Positions 17,713 through 25,771 of a DNA stretch of 58,949 nt are shown in pieces. The position numbers and the translations under genes are program-made. The stretch is from Alistipes sp. (lineage in GTDB: Bacteria > Bacteroidota > Bacteroidia > Bacteroidales > Rikenellaceae): assembly GCA_017399485.1 (NCBI GenBank), contig JAFQCA010000052.1, forward strand, positions 1 through 58,949. The letters run 5' to 3'. Position 1 is the stretch's first letter. Each line of letters begins with the position of its first letter. A model generated the notes under the pieces. That model had not been told where the DNA came from and searched no databases. It was given only the letters and a program-made list of their open reading frames with translations.

Positions 17713-18951
17713 ATGCATTTTAGAGACCTATTCAGACTATTTTTAGTCGGCATACTCATATTTACCCTACCCTCGTGTAGCAAAGACAAAGAGGAGCCTG
17801 CAACCCCCAAAACGCCCCAAACTCTTTTATTCTACTTTGTGGGTACCGACTTGGACCAACGCGGAAACCATCTTCGCAACAATCGCAAAGCAATCAAGGC
17901 CGCATTGAACTACAATATTCAGGGCAATAGCCGAGTCATTATTTTCCACCAGAACGGACAAAAGAAACAGGGCGATATCGTTGAGATGCAATATAAAGAT
18001 GGTCTTTGCGAGGAGACTGTTTTATCCACAGTTACTCTCCCCGACCAGATGACCGCCACCGAGTTGGGAAACATTTTCTCGCAGATGATGCAGTTTGCCC
18101 CTGCCGATAGTTATAGCCTAATCATCGGCTCGCACGGTTTGGGGTGGATACCCATTGGCGCAGAGCCCGAAAGCAGCGTAGCCTATATTGGCAAAGACAA
18201 GGAGGCTCCCATACTAACCCACGAAGATTTGTGGGAACAGGGTGGCGACGTCGTAACTCGTTTCTTGGGCGATGACAACAACCCCGAAAATAAGTTCAAC
18301 GTCACGGCGCTTGCTCAGGCGATAGCCTCAACGGGTAAAAAGATGGAGTATATTCTCTTCGACGCCTGCTTTATGGCAAACGTAGAGTCGTTATACGACC
18401 TGCGACATAGCGCCAAATATATTGCAGCATCGGCGTGCGAGATTATGGGCGCAGGCTTCCCATATATGGATATAGTTCCGTTGATGCTTCAAAACAACGG
18501 CACTACTTATGACCTGCCCCAAATATGCGAAAAGTATTATTTGGACTATAAGGACGACGCCTTTTATCCATCTGGCGCAGTGGCATTGATAGATTGTTCT
18601 CAACTCGATGCTTTGGCCAAAGCGATGAAGGCTGTCAATTCGGCAAAGCATAAGGATTACGACGTCGAAAGCCTACAGGCTTTCGAAAGACAAGACAATC
18701 ACATATTCTTTGACTTGGGCGATTATGTGAATAGCGCGTGCGATGACAATGCCGTAAAAGAGGCCTTCAACAAGCAACTCAGCCAAACTGTCATCAAGAA
18801 ATATACCCCAGAAAGATTCTACTCGGCATACCCTTGGCGTAATAGTGGAATATGCGAGTTGGAGACATTTTGCGGTATAAGTACATCGGCTCCATCAATA
18901 CTATACCGTTCAGCATATGAACAGACATCGTGGTATAAGGCTACAAACTAA
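17713..18951 (+). CDS. Clostripain-related (C11) cysteine peptidase lipoprotein
   Basis: 412 residues. Lipoprotein signal ending FTLPSC (Cys 22). The C11 catalytic dyad is visible: H141 in LIIGSHGLGW and C219 in YILFDACFMANVE. Clostripain-family peptidases in gut Bacteroidales cut after basic residues and can be self-activated; the cleavage sites here are not evident. Anchored in the envelope. It is the last gene of the ligA run and ends at a terminator. Confidence 0.88.
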   Translation: MHFRDLFRLFLVGILIFTLPSCSKDKEEPATPKTPQTLLFYFVGTDLDQRGNHLRNNRKAIKAALNYNIQGNSRVIIFHQNGQKKQGDIVEMQYKDGLCEETVLSTVTLPDQMTATELGNIFSQMMQFAPADSYSLIIGSHGLGWIPIGAEPESSVAYIGKDKEAPILTHEDLWEQGGDVVTRFLGDDNNPENKFNVTALAQAIASTGKKMEYILFDACFMANVESLYDLRHSAKYIAASACEIMGAGFPYMDIVPLMLQNNGTTYDLPQICEKYYLDYKDDAFYPSGAVALIDCSQLDALAKAMKAVNSAKHKDYDVESLQAFERQDNHIFFDLGDYVNSACDDNAVKEAFNKQLSQTVIKKYTPERFYSAYPWRNSGICELETFCGISTSAPSILYRSAYEQTSWYKATN

Positions 18952-18986
18952 AACGATAAAAGAGGCGAAAGCCTCTTTTGTCGTTT
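18951..18986 (+). terminator. Terminator of the ligA-dapA run
   Basis: Hairpin around AAAGAGGC-GAAA-GCCTCTTT extended by AAACGA/TCGTTT, directly at the stop codon. It also faces the convergent lipoprotein gene on the minus strand. Confidence 0.8.
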
Positions 18987-19002
18987 ATATCTACCATCTC
19001 TA

Positions 19003-19449
19003 TTATCGCTTCTGTCTCTCAATATTATTAAGTTGTACGCCTTGTATATCCCAGCCATTCACTTCGTTCATCTCCATAAAACTGAACGATTGTACTCGGC
19101 TATCCATTGGCGGGAATCGTAAAGTAAATTGGGCATACCCCGACTTGGGCATATAATATTTCTCGCCTAACTTCAGATTATCTACATCTCGAATCTGATA
19201 TCGCGTACCTCTGTCTGTTATGAGATACGTTGTTTCGTTAAAACGCACCCAATATCCCGCCTCTGCCGGAAATGTTACATCTACCGAAATAATAGTCTCT
19301 GTATTGGTCATCTCCACACTTGTAATTCTCATATAAGGAGAATTCGACTGAATGTGCTTTGGATTACGCACAATACCTCGTGTAGGCGCGCAGCCCGACA
19401 TTACAAGAGCCGCCATCACCCCAACTGCAATAAGCAAAAACTTCTTCAT
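19003..19449 (-). CDS. Small hypothetical lipoprotein
   Basis: 148 residues. Lipoprotein signal ending LVMSGC (Cys 20). The mature part is all-beta in appearance, with alternating hydrophobic residues (MRITSVEMTNTETIISVDVTF, YAQFTLRFPPM), and may be a small immunoglobulin-like or beta-sandwich domain. It resembles the N-terminal domain of some larger Bacteroidota envelope proteins, but I cannot name a family. No partner is adjacent. Confidence 0.65.
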   Translation of the reverse strand: MKKFLLIAVGVMAALVMSGCAPTRGIVRNPKHIQSNSPYMRITSVEMTNTETIISVDVTFPAEAGYWVRFNETTYLITDRGTRYQIRDVDNLKLGEKYYMPKSGYAQFTLRFPPMDSRVQSFSFMEMNEVNGWDIQGVQLNNIERQKR

Positions 19450-19863
19450 ACGGCCAAAATTTTAGAGGTTTTACATCTATTTACTCTCCTTGCGCCATCA
19501 ACCATTCATCCTATCCTATGCTACTGTCTCCGACACAAAGATTTTATATGCGTTATGATATTTCAAATATTATTATCACACCATAAATTTATACAAATTT
19601 TCAAAATAATCCAAATTTTTATTAAAAATTTCACGTCGCTCGCAAAAAAAAATACGAACTGCCGACAACATCGACAATTCGTATTTTATACTATCTGATT
19701 TCAAACGCGAGCCTAACGAAGATGCCCCAACGAGTAAAATCCCGAAAGTTCTTTTCGTGCGGGAAATTCAAGGCTTGCGAAGCCTTAAAAAGCGGAGCAT
19801 ACTACACGTATGTGAGCATTTTGAAGGCAAGCATAACGCAGAATTTCCCCACGAAAAAACTTT
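19450..19863. other. Intergenic region rich in secondary structure
   Basis: No gene is seen. It holds AT-rich sequence (19500-19640), a hairpin at about 19647-19688 (AAATACGAA/TTCGTATTT with an inner TGCCGA/TCGACA stem), and the repeat element 19731-19870 described separately. Confidence 0.5.
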
Positions 19864-19870
19864 TTACTCG
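19731..19870. repeat. ~140-bp imperfect inverted repeat overlapping a stop codon
   Basis: The left end reads CGAGTAAAATCCCGAAAG then TTCTTTTCGTGCGGGAAATTC. The right end, complemented, reads CGAGTAAAAAG then TTTTTTCGTGGGGAAATTC. Inner parts contain AAGGCTTGCGAAGCCTT and CATACTACACGTATG palindromes. The right end supplies GAG TAA, the last codons of the pseudouridine synthase gene. A diverged partial copy lies near 148-175. Confidence 0.65.
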
Positions 19871-21108
19871 TAGCGGCCACTCTTCAGGCGCTCCACCTCC
19901 TCACGTGTAAGGAAACGCCACTGGCCACGCTTAAGATTTTTCTTGGTGATACCTGCATAATACACTCTATCGAGTTTCTGCACAGTATAACCCAAATGCT
20001 CAAATATACGTCGTACGATACGGTTGCGGCCAGAGTGAATCTCGATACCGACCTCCTTCTTTGTATCGCTCACATAGGCTACCTCATCGGCATAAATCTC
20101 GCCATCCTCCAACATAATACCCTCTGTGATTTGCTCCATATCGGCACGAGTCAAAGGCTTATCAAGCGTCACCTGATAAATCTTCTTCTTCTCCAGCGAG
20201 GGGTGTGTCAATTGACGAGTCACATCGCCATCGTTTGTAAAGAGCAATAATCCGAGCGAGTTCTTGTCCAAACGGCCTACGGGATAGATACGCTCCGAGC
20301 AAGCACCCTTAACCAACTCCATCACCGTTTTATCGGCGTGAGGGTCCTCCAAAGAAGTAACATAACCTTTGGGCTTATTCAGGACCAGATATACCTTCTT
20401 CTCGCCCTGCACCTTCGAATCATTGAACTTTACCTCATCCGTTGAACGCACTTTTGTTCCGAGTTCGGTAACAACGACTCCGTTTACGGTAACCAAACCT
20501 GCCGTAATAAAGTCATCGGCCTCACGACGCGAACACAAACCCGACTGAGCCAAGAAACGATTCAGACGCATATCGCCAACCTGCTTTGCGGGGTTGTACT
20601 TTGGATAAGAGCGTTGTGTCTGGTCACGGCGACCAGCAAATTTACCGCGCTGATTACCGCCGCGCTCTGTGCGCTCTGCCGACGGACGCTCCTGCGAGAA
20701 CTTCTTACCGCCATACTCGCCTGCACGACGCGATGCGGCACCATTTCTACCACCCGACTTTGGCTTACCTGCGCCAAAATGACGCTCACCACCCGACGGA
20801 CGCTCTGTTCGCTCCTGACGACCTTCGCCAAAGTTACGCTCACCGAATGAACGCTCACCATAAGTACGCTCGCCAAACGAGCGCTCCGAGCGGCCCTTTA
20901 TACGATTGTCCTCCGAAAAATTGGGGTTAAACGATGCACGCTTTGCGGCACCAAAATCTCTACGGCCACCACGAGCCGCATATCCCTCGTTGTCAGCCTC
21001 ACGGCGAGGGCGGGGATTACGCTCGGCTGTAGCGGTAGAGGTGCGAGTACGCTTATCGCGCCCAAAACGCGACAATGCCGCCGCCGAGTCCTGTTTTGTA
21101 TTTTTCAT
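19864..21108 (-). CDS. rRNA pseudouridine synthase (RluB/RsuA family) with Arg/Gly-rich extension
   Basis: 414 residues if started at ATG 21108 (MKNTKQDSAAALSRFGRD). The C-terminal ~240 residues are a standard RluB/RsuA-type enzyme: S4 RNA-binding domain from ~180 (MRLNRFLAQSGLCSRREADDF) and the catalytic domain with D281 in YPVGRLDKNSLGLLLF. It should isomerise a uridine in 23S or 16S rRNA. The first ~175 residues are low-complexity and strongly basic, with repeated (S/T/N)(F/Y)GER units near 77-95 and RGG-like patches. Arg/Gly-rich extensions on this enzyme are known in Bacteroidota; this one seems long. The gene's stop codon lies inside a repeat element. Confidence 0.88.
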   Translation of the reverse strand: MKNTKQDSAAALSRFGRDKRTRTSTATAERNPRPRREADNEGYAARGGRRDFGAAKRASFNPNFSEDNRIKGRSERSFGERTYGERSFGERNFGEGRQERTERPSGGERHFGAGKPKSGGRNGAASRRAGEYGGKKFSQERPSAERTERGGNQRGKFAGRRDQTQRSYPKYNPAKQVGDMRLNRFLAQSGLCSRREADDFITAGLVTVNGVVVTELGTKVRSTDEVKFNDSKVQGEKKVYLVLNKPKGYVTSLEDPHADKTVMELVKGACSERIYPVGRLDKNSLGLLLFTNDGDVTRQLTHPSLEKKKIYQVTLDKPLTRADMEQITEGIMLEDGEIYADEVAYVSDTKKEVGIEIHSGRNRIVRRIFEHLGYTVQKLDRVYYAGITKKNLKRGQWRFLTREEVERLKSGRYE

Positions 21109-21128
21109 AATTTTACTGATTTGCACGG

Positions 21129-21161
21129 CAAAGGTAATTTAATTTTTCGTATCCACAGCAA
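21129..21161 (-). promoter_or_regulatory. Predicted promoter of the pseudouridine synthase gene
   Basis: Minus strand TTG at 21161-21159, 22 bases, TACCTTTG at 21136-21129, about 20 bases before the chosen ATG. This supports ATG 21108 over the upstream in-frame codon. Confidence 0.45.
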
Positions 21162-21232
21162 CTCTTCGGCCATTTCCTTAACAAAAAACATTATGTATTA
21201 CGATTTGGCTTAAAGAAAACAGAATAAATTCG

Positions 21233-21240
21233 TATCTTTG
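21233..21240 (+). promoter_or_regulatory. -7 box of the MATE gene
   Basis: TATCTTTG, with TTTG at 21204-21207 but a long 25-base spacer. It lies 22 bases before ATG 21262 and excludes the earlier in-frame start at 21238. Confidence 0.45.
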
Positions 21241-21261
21241 ACCCAACAAATAGGTGGTTAT

Positions 21262-22581
21262 ATGGGAATGAATCGTGAAATATTGCGCATTGCGTTACCT
21301 AACATCATATCCAACATCACAGTACCCATAATGGGTATTGCAGGCACAATGATAGCGGGCCATCTGGGCGACTCGGTTGCCACTATCGGCGCATTGGCCA
21401 TAGGTGTTTCGATTTTCAACTTCATCTATTGGAATTGCAGTTTCATCCGTATGGGCACAAGCGGCATCACTGCCCAAGCCTTCGGTGCGGGGGATTATCG
21501 CACCACTACACTTATGCTTGCCCGCGCCATTACGGTTTCACTTGTCGTGGGCTTAATAGCAATCATTCTCCAGCGGCCATTGGGTTTGGGGGCGTTGGCC
21601 ATAATGAATGGCAACGAACTCGTCAGCGATTACTTCTTTGCCCGCATCTGGGCCGTTCCTGCAGGCGTACTACTCTTTGGCCTTAACGGCTGGCTTACGG
21701 GTATGCAAAATGCCATAATCCCAATGATTGTTGCCGTTCTGGTCAATACCATCCACGTTGCATTTAGCATCTGGTTTGCCTTTCCACTCGGTATGGGTAT
21801 TGTCGGTATTGCTTACGCCTCTGTAGTGGCGCAATGGACGGGCGTCATCATCACAGCGGCCTTCACGTGGTGGCATTTCCGCAAAAGTTTTGTCGCTATC
21901 AAGTGGCGCGAGGTTATCGATATGCAGGCTATGAAGGAGTTCTTTCTCATCAACCGCGACATCATCGTCCGCACGCTCTGCATCGTTGCCACATATACAT
22001 TCTTTACTGCAGCGTCGGCTCGTATGGGCGACGACAACATCTTGGCCGTAAACACCATCCTACTGCAACTCTTCACACTCTTCTCATATATGAACGACGG
22101 CTTTGCCTATGCCGCCGAAGCCCTGACAGGCCGCTTTATCGGCGCCAAGGACGAGCCCTCGTTGCGTGATGCCGTCAAGAAGTGCGTGATTTGGTGTTTG
22201 GTTGTAGCCATTATTTATATAGGTGTTTATATCGGCTGGTGGCGCGATTTGCTACTATTATTTATCAGCGAAGAGGCTCAAGATGCCACGCTTTTGCTCG
22301 ACTACGCAGGCCGTTACATCGGATGGATTATCGCCATTCCTTTGGCTGCCGCTATGCCCTTTGTTATGGATGGTATTATGGTCGGCGCAACGCAATCGCG
22401 CATTATGCGTGACTCGATGATACTCTCGACCATCGCCTATTTTGCGCTGTTCTACGCTTTCAAGCCCATCATCGGCAATAACGCCTTGTGGTTGGCCTTT
22501 TCGTCGTATATGTTCCTACGCGGAGCGCTACAATACTTTATGTCACACCGCCTGCACAAAATCTACGACCAGGCAAAATAG
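21262..22581 (+). CDS. MATE family efflux transporter
   Basis: 439 residues with about 12 membrane helices. The N-terminal MNREILRIALPNIISNITVPIMGIAGTMIAG is typical of the DinF-like branch of MATE (MOP superfamily) transporters, which exchange drugs or metabolites against Na+ or H+. Start chosen at MGMNREI (21262) because a -7 box lies just upstream and an AGGTGG stretch at 21252-21257 precedes it. Monocistronic and convergent with the M56/TonB gene. Substrate unknown. Confidence 0.9.
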   Translation: MGMNREILRIALPNIISNITVPIMGIAGTMIAGHLGDSVATIGALAIGVSIFNFIYWNCSFIRMGTSGITAQAFGAGDYRTTTLMLARAITVSLVVGLIAIILQRPLGLGALAIMNGNELVSDYFFARIWAVPAGVLLFGLNGWLTGMQNAIIPMIVAVLVNTIHVAFSIWFAFPLGMGIVGIAYASVVAQWTGVIITAAFTWWHFRKSFVAIKWREVIDMQAMKEFFLINRDIIVRTLCIVATYTFFTAASARMGDDNILAVNTILLQLFTLFSYMNDGFAYAAEALTGRFIGAKDEPSLRDAVKKCVIWCLVVAIIYIGVYIGWWRDLLLLFISEEAQDATLLLDYAGRYIGWIIAIPLAAAMPFVMDGIMVGATQSRIMRDSMILSTIAYFALFYAFKPIIGNNALWLAFSSYMFLRGALQYFMSHRLHKIYDQAK

Positions 22582-22608
22582 TCTTTAACTCCTACTCTCC
22601 TAAAATAT

Positions 22609-22637
22609 ATGGCTGCTCAATTTTGGTTGAGCAGCCA
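22609..22637. terminator. Bidirectional terminator (GGCTGC family)
   Basis: Stem ATGGCTGCTCAA/TTGAGCAGCCAT flanked by A-rich and T-rich sequence between the convergent MATE and M56/TonB genes. It shares its core with the hairpins at 41835 and 56697. Confidence 0.85.
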
Positions 22638-22661
22638 TACTTTTATAAATCTGTTCAGCGA

Positions 22662-24701
22662 CTAATCCGCTATCGAGAAAACAATCGGCACCGTATATTT
22701 TACCCTTACCTTCTCGCCGCGCTGCTCACCTGGTTCCCACTTGGGCAAGGTCTTCAATATGCGAACAACCTCATCAGCCAAACTCTTGTCGGGCGACTGC
22801 AACACATCGAAATCGGTCAATGAGCCATCCTTCTCAACAACAAATGAGCATACAACTCGGCCCTTAACACCCTTATCCATCGCCTCTTTGGGATATTGTA
22901 TTTTGCTCTGTACCCAATTACGGAACACATTCAAATCGCCTCCTTGGAAAGTCGGCATCTTCTCAACCTTTACATACGGCATATCACCACCCGTCGTAGC
23001 ATTTGCTGCTGCGGTTGCTTGTGTTTTTGTGGTACTTGCATCCGTTACATTGTTATTGCCTATCGAGAAAACAATCGGCACCGTATATTTCACCCTTACC
23101 TTCTCGCCGCGCTGCTCACCTGGTTCCCACTTGGGCGAGGTCTTCAATATGCGAACAACCTCATCTCCCAAACTCTTGTCAGGCGACTGCAACACATTGA
23201 AATCAGTCAATGAGCCATCCTTCTCAACAACAAATGAGCATACAACTCGGCCCTTAATACCCTTATCCATCGCCTCTTTAGGATATTGTATTTTACTCTG
23301 CACCCAATTACGGAACACATTCAAATCGCCTCCTTGGAAAGTCGGCATCTTCTCGACCATAATGTAAGGTGTATTCTCCTCACTTTTTTGAGATTGAATT
23401 TTGGTTGACGCTTCACCAACCTCTGCCCATTTCACAACAGTGATTGCGTCATCACTCGCCTTAACTCTACTCCAAACTAATTCACCATTCTCTTGGCTAC
23501 CAAAAGAGATTTCAAATCTATACGCCACCTCTTGCGCTGGCTTTCGCTCTGTAATCTTGGCATTACCAAGCACGCGCTCAACCTCATTTACCAAAGGTTG
23601 CATACCGTCCTTTTCTCCAGATGCAGGGGCTACTTTAACCATTACCACCTTACCATCTGGCAATACCTTTACATCGGCATAAATCAGGCCCACAAGGTTC
23701 TGCTTATTTTGCAAATTCTGCATCAAATACCGACGCAACTCGCTCTTTGTCATAGGATAATTATTTTCATTACCCACAACATTTTGTTCATTTACAGAAT
23801 TTTCTGTAACTTTGTCTTGTACTTCGCGGGGTACATAGACAGTTGTGGCTGTCGCCGCTAACGACACGGCCACCAATGGCAGTACGAGCAACGCCTTGGC
23901 TGCCGACCACCTCGATGAAGTTTTCTTACACATCATAGTGATTCGTTTTTTAAGATTACTGTGATTCAAGCAGTTGGCCACGGAGTGGAGTCTTGAGCCA
24001 ACTGCTCTTTTTATTAATAATAATTGATAAGTCTGTGCATCTATACCGCTATTAAGTACCTCATCATCGGCCTGATACTCGTGCAGCGACTGCAACTCAC
24101 GGCGCAAAAGCCACATAGCGGGATTAAACCACCAAAAACATAGCGCCAAATCAACTGCCATCACATCCCACGAATGACGCAAGCGTATATGCGCCATCTC
24201 GTGAGTGAGTATAATATCCCTATTTTGCTCGATATCGGCCCTCGACACCACAATATGCCCAAACCAACTAAACGGAGAGATAGGCTTATCGACAATCGTG
24301 AGCGTCACACCACCCTCCAGATATTGCTGTTCCCCGCTACGGATGATTCTTTTTACCGACATAATGCTTATCACCAAGCGAGCAATCATCACCACTGCGC
24401 CCAGCAGGAATAAGACAAAAAACGCCATCTGCAACAATGCCGTATAATTAAACGACTCGGCAACTTCGTACACAACGGAATCGGTCATCGGCGCCACAAA
24501 CTCCACAGGCTCTACTGCGGGCAACTCCTCGACAACCTCTATTCTACACAACGGCAACACCGCCGACAGAGCCACAAAACCGAGCAACAGTACACGATTA
24601 AGGCGATGCAAGGTCTCGTAACTCATCGACACCTTATATAATAAATATAAAGCGGCAAGAGACAATGTCGAATAACTCAAATATATAAAAAAGTCAGTCA
24701 T
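22662..24701 (-). CDS. BlaR1-type M56 metallopeptidase fused to two TonB C-terminal domains
   Basis: 679 residues. Membrane helices are visible at about 5-22, 37-52, 88-115 and 265-285. The cytosolic zinc protease site HEMAH is at 167-171, with E208 in HEYQAD as third ligand. Residues ~315-402 resemble a diverged TonB-like domain. Residues ~446-548 and ~576-679 are two almost identical TonB_C domains (each with YPKEAMDKG, GRVVCSFVVEKDGSLTDF, WEPGEQRG). In BlaR1/MecR1 systems the sensor is cut or cuts a BlaI repressor after a signal; in Bacteroidota the penicillin-binding sensor is commonly replaced by TonB-like domains. The blaI gene is 155 bases upstream. Ligand unknown. Confidence 0.85.
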   Translation of the reverse strand: MTDFFIYLSYSTLSLAALYLLYKVSMSYETLHRLNRVLLLGFVALSAVLPLCRIEVVEELPAVEPVEFVAPMTDSVVYEVAESFNYTALLQMAFFVLFLLGAVVMIARLVISIMSVKRIIRSGEQQYLEGGVTLTIVDKPISPFSWFGHIVVSRADIEQNRDIILTHEMAHIRLRHSWDVMAVDLALCFWWFNPAMWLLRRELQSLHEYQADDEVLNSGIDAQTYQLLLIKRAVGSRLHSVANCLNHSNLKKRITMMCKKTSSRWSAAKALLVLPLVAVSLAATATTVYVPREVQDKVTENSVNEQNVVGNENNYPMTKSELRRYLMQNLQNKQNLVGLIYADVKVLPDGKVVMVKVAPASGEKDGMQPLVNEVERVLGNAKITERKPAQEVAYRFEISFGSQENGELVWSRVKASDDAITVVKWAEVGEASTKIQSQKSEENTPYIMVEKMPTFQGGDLNVFRNWVQSKIQYPKEAMDKGIKGRVVCSFVVEKDGSLTDFNVLQSPDKSLGDEVVRILKTSPKWEPGEQRGEKVRVKYTVPIVFSIGNNNVTDASTTKTQATAAANATTGGDMPYVKVEKMPTFQGGDLNVFRNWVQSKIQYPKEAMDKGVKGRVVCSFVVEKDGSLTDFDVLQSPDKSLADEVVRILKTLPKWEPGEQRGEKVRVKYTVPIVFSIAD
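22671..23368. repeat. Tandem duplication, 390-bp period
   Basis: Bases 22671-22978 and 23061-23368 (both starting TATCGAGAAAACAATCGGCA) are nearly identical over ~308 bp; I count roughly a dozen mismatches. They encode the two TonB C-terminal domains. The ~80-bp linker between them is a low-complexity Thr/Ala-rich coding stretch. Confidence 0.85.
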
Positions 24702-24735
24702 AACAAAAAGGCTTTATTAGCATTAAACTTTGTGT

Positions 24736-24847
24736 ACGTCATTCCACATCACGAACTAAAGTGAGTGATGATTGGAATCTCTATAATTACATAAATACAT
24801 AAGGTTAGAGACTCCAATCCTCGCTTCTCGGCTCGGTGGAGTGACGT
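24736..24847. repeat. 110-bp terminal-inverted-repeat element, copy A
   Basis: The ends are ACGTCATTCCAC and GTGGAGTGACGT, inverted with one mismatch. The interior is also an imperfect inverted repeat (GATTGGAATCTCTA and TAGAGACTCCAATCC). It has no ORF. It lies between blaI and the M56/TonB gene. A second copy in opposite orientation is at 48517-48626. Confidence 0.75.
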
Positions 24848-24856
24848 ATTATATTT

Positions 24857-25213
24857 TTATTGGTTTTGAACCTTGCGAATCAACTCCTCCAACTCCTCTA
24901 TCGAGATTTTCTCCTCCTCAATCAGGGCCGATACCACTTGGCTATATGAGTTCTCGAAGTAACGCGTCACCACACTACCCAACACACCCTTCGAGAACTC
25001 CTCGTGCGAAATCACAGGATAATAGCGATAGGTATTACCAAAAGCCTCGTGGTCAAGAAAGCCCTTCGACTCCAGCGTGCGCACCATAGTCGAGATTGTA
25101 TTGAAATGCGGCTTCGGCTCATCATACAACGGCACAATATCCTTTACAAACATCGGCCCGCGTTCCCAGAAAATCTGCATCAACTCCTCCTCCTTTTTTG
25201 TCAGTTTATACAT
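24857..25213 (-). CDS. BlaI/MecI/CopY family repressor
   Basis: 118 residues. N-terminal winged helix (LTKKEEELMQIFWERGPMFVKDIV at 4-27, the recognition helix region KPHFNTISTMVRTLESKGFL at 34-53) and a C-terminal dimerisation helix bundle (HEEFSKGVLGSVVTRYFENSYSQVVSALIEEE). This family represses its own operon as a dimer and is inactivated by proteolysis through the partner M56 sensor. Two matching 17-bp palindromes sit over its promoter. A 112-bp repeat element separates it from the sensor gene, but both are in the same direction. Confidence 0.9.
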   Translation of the reverse strand: MYKLTKKEEELMQIFWERGPMFVKDIVPLYDEPKPHFNTISTMVRTLESKGFLDHEAFGNTYRYYPVISHEEFSKGVLGSVVTRYFENSYSQVVSALIEEEKISIEELEELIRKVQNQ

Positions 25214-25242
25214 ATCAATAAGGTTTTAATGGTTTCTTTATG

Positions 25243-25272
25243 CAAAGATAACTAAAAATTTTTCACATACAA
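25243..25272 (-). promoter_or_regulatory. Promoter of blaI
   Basis: Minus strand TTG at 25272-25270, exactly 19 bases, TATCTTTG at 25250-25243. Start of transcription about 20 bases before the ATG. Confidence 0.65.
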
Positions 25273-25308
25273 CTATTTTTTATAGTTTTTCAACTAAAAT
25301 ATTTAGTT
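25271..25308. promoter_or_regulatory. Predicted BlaI operator, two 17-bp palindromes
   Basis: AACTATTTTTTATAGTT (25271-25287) and AACTAAAATATTTAGTT (25292-25308) both fit AACTA-N7-TAGTT. Their centres are 21 bp apart, two helical turns. The first overlaps the -33 box. A further AACTA half-site touches the -7 box at 25250-25254. Confidence 0.6.
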
Positions 25309-25331
25309 ATAATCAAAATACACAAAAAAAA

Positions 25332-25360
25332 GACACGTCACCCTACGTGGGCGACGTGCC
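25332..25360 (-). terminator. Terminator of the secG operon
   Basis: Hairpin GACACGTCACC/GGCGACGTGCC (with G-T style mismatches) followed on the minus strand by eight T. Confidence 0.75.
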
Positions 25361-25390
25361 ATAACTCGATTCTATTGGTCTTCTGTGAAA

Positions 25391-25756
25391 TTACTCTGCG
25401 GGAGTCTCTGCAGGTGTCTCAGCAGGAGCAGCGGGAATCTCAACCTGAGGCATAGCCTCAGTTGCAGTAACACCCACCTTCTCAATCAAAGCGTCAGCAT
25501 CCTTCTGAAGTCCTGATGTACCGGCGTTCATATCGGCATCCATCGAAGCGGTAGCGATAAGGCTCAACACAACGATAATACCAGACAACCACCAAGTCGT
25601 ACGCTCCAAAATGTTTGCAGACTCGCGAACACCCATTACCTGATTGGCAGCACCAAAGTTAGCAGCCATACCGCTCTTGGGATTCTGCACCAACACTGCG
25701 AGAATCAAGATAATGCTCGCAACCAAAATCAAACCAATGCAAATTGAATATAACAT
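25391..25756 (-). CDS. secG: Preprotein translocase subunit SecG
   Basis: 121 residues with two membrane helices (about 2-22 and 56-74) and the conserved loop between them (VQNPKSGMAANFGAANQVMGVRESANILERTTWWL). The tail beyond ~95 is low-complexity Pro/Ala/Glu/Thr (ETPAE repeats), a common Bacteroidota feature. SecG is the small accessory subunit of the SecYEG channel. Last gene of the leftward operon, 15 bases after its neighbour. Confidence 0.9.
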   Translation of the reverse strand: MLYSICIGLILVASIILILAVLVQNPKSGMAANFGAANQVMGVRESANILERTTWWLSGIIVVLSLIATASMDADMNAGTSGLQKDADALIEKVGVTATEAMPQVEIPAAPAETPAETPAE

Positions 25757-25771
25757 AATTTTATACTGTTT

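Noticed and set aside
24736..24847. CRISPR or integron attC site
   Set aside because: A single hairpin with long inverted ends, no spacer array, no integrase, and no attC core sites.
22662..25213. Beta-lactam resistance regulator
   Set aside because: The sensor has TonB C-terminal domains in place of a penicillin-binding domain and no beta-lactamase gene is adjacent.
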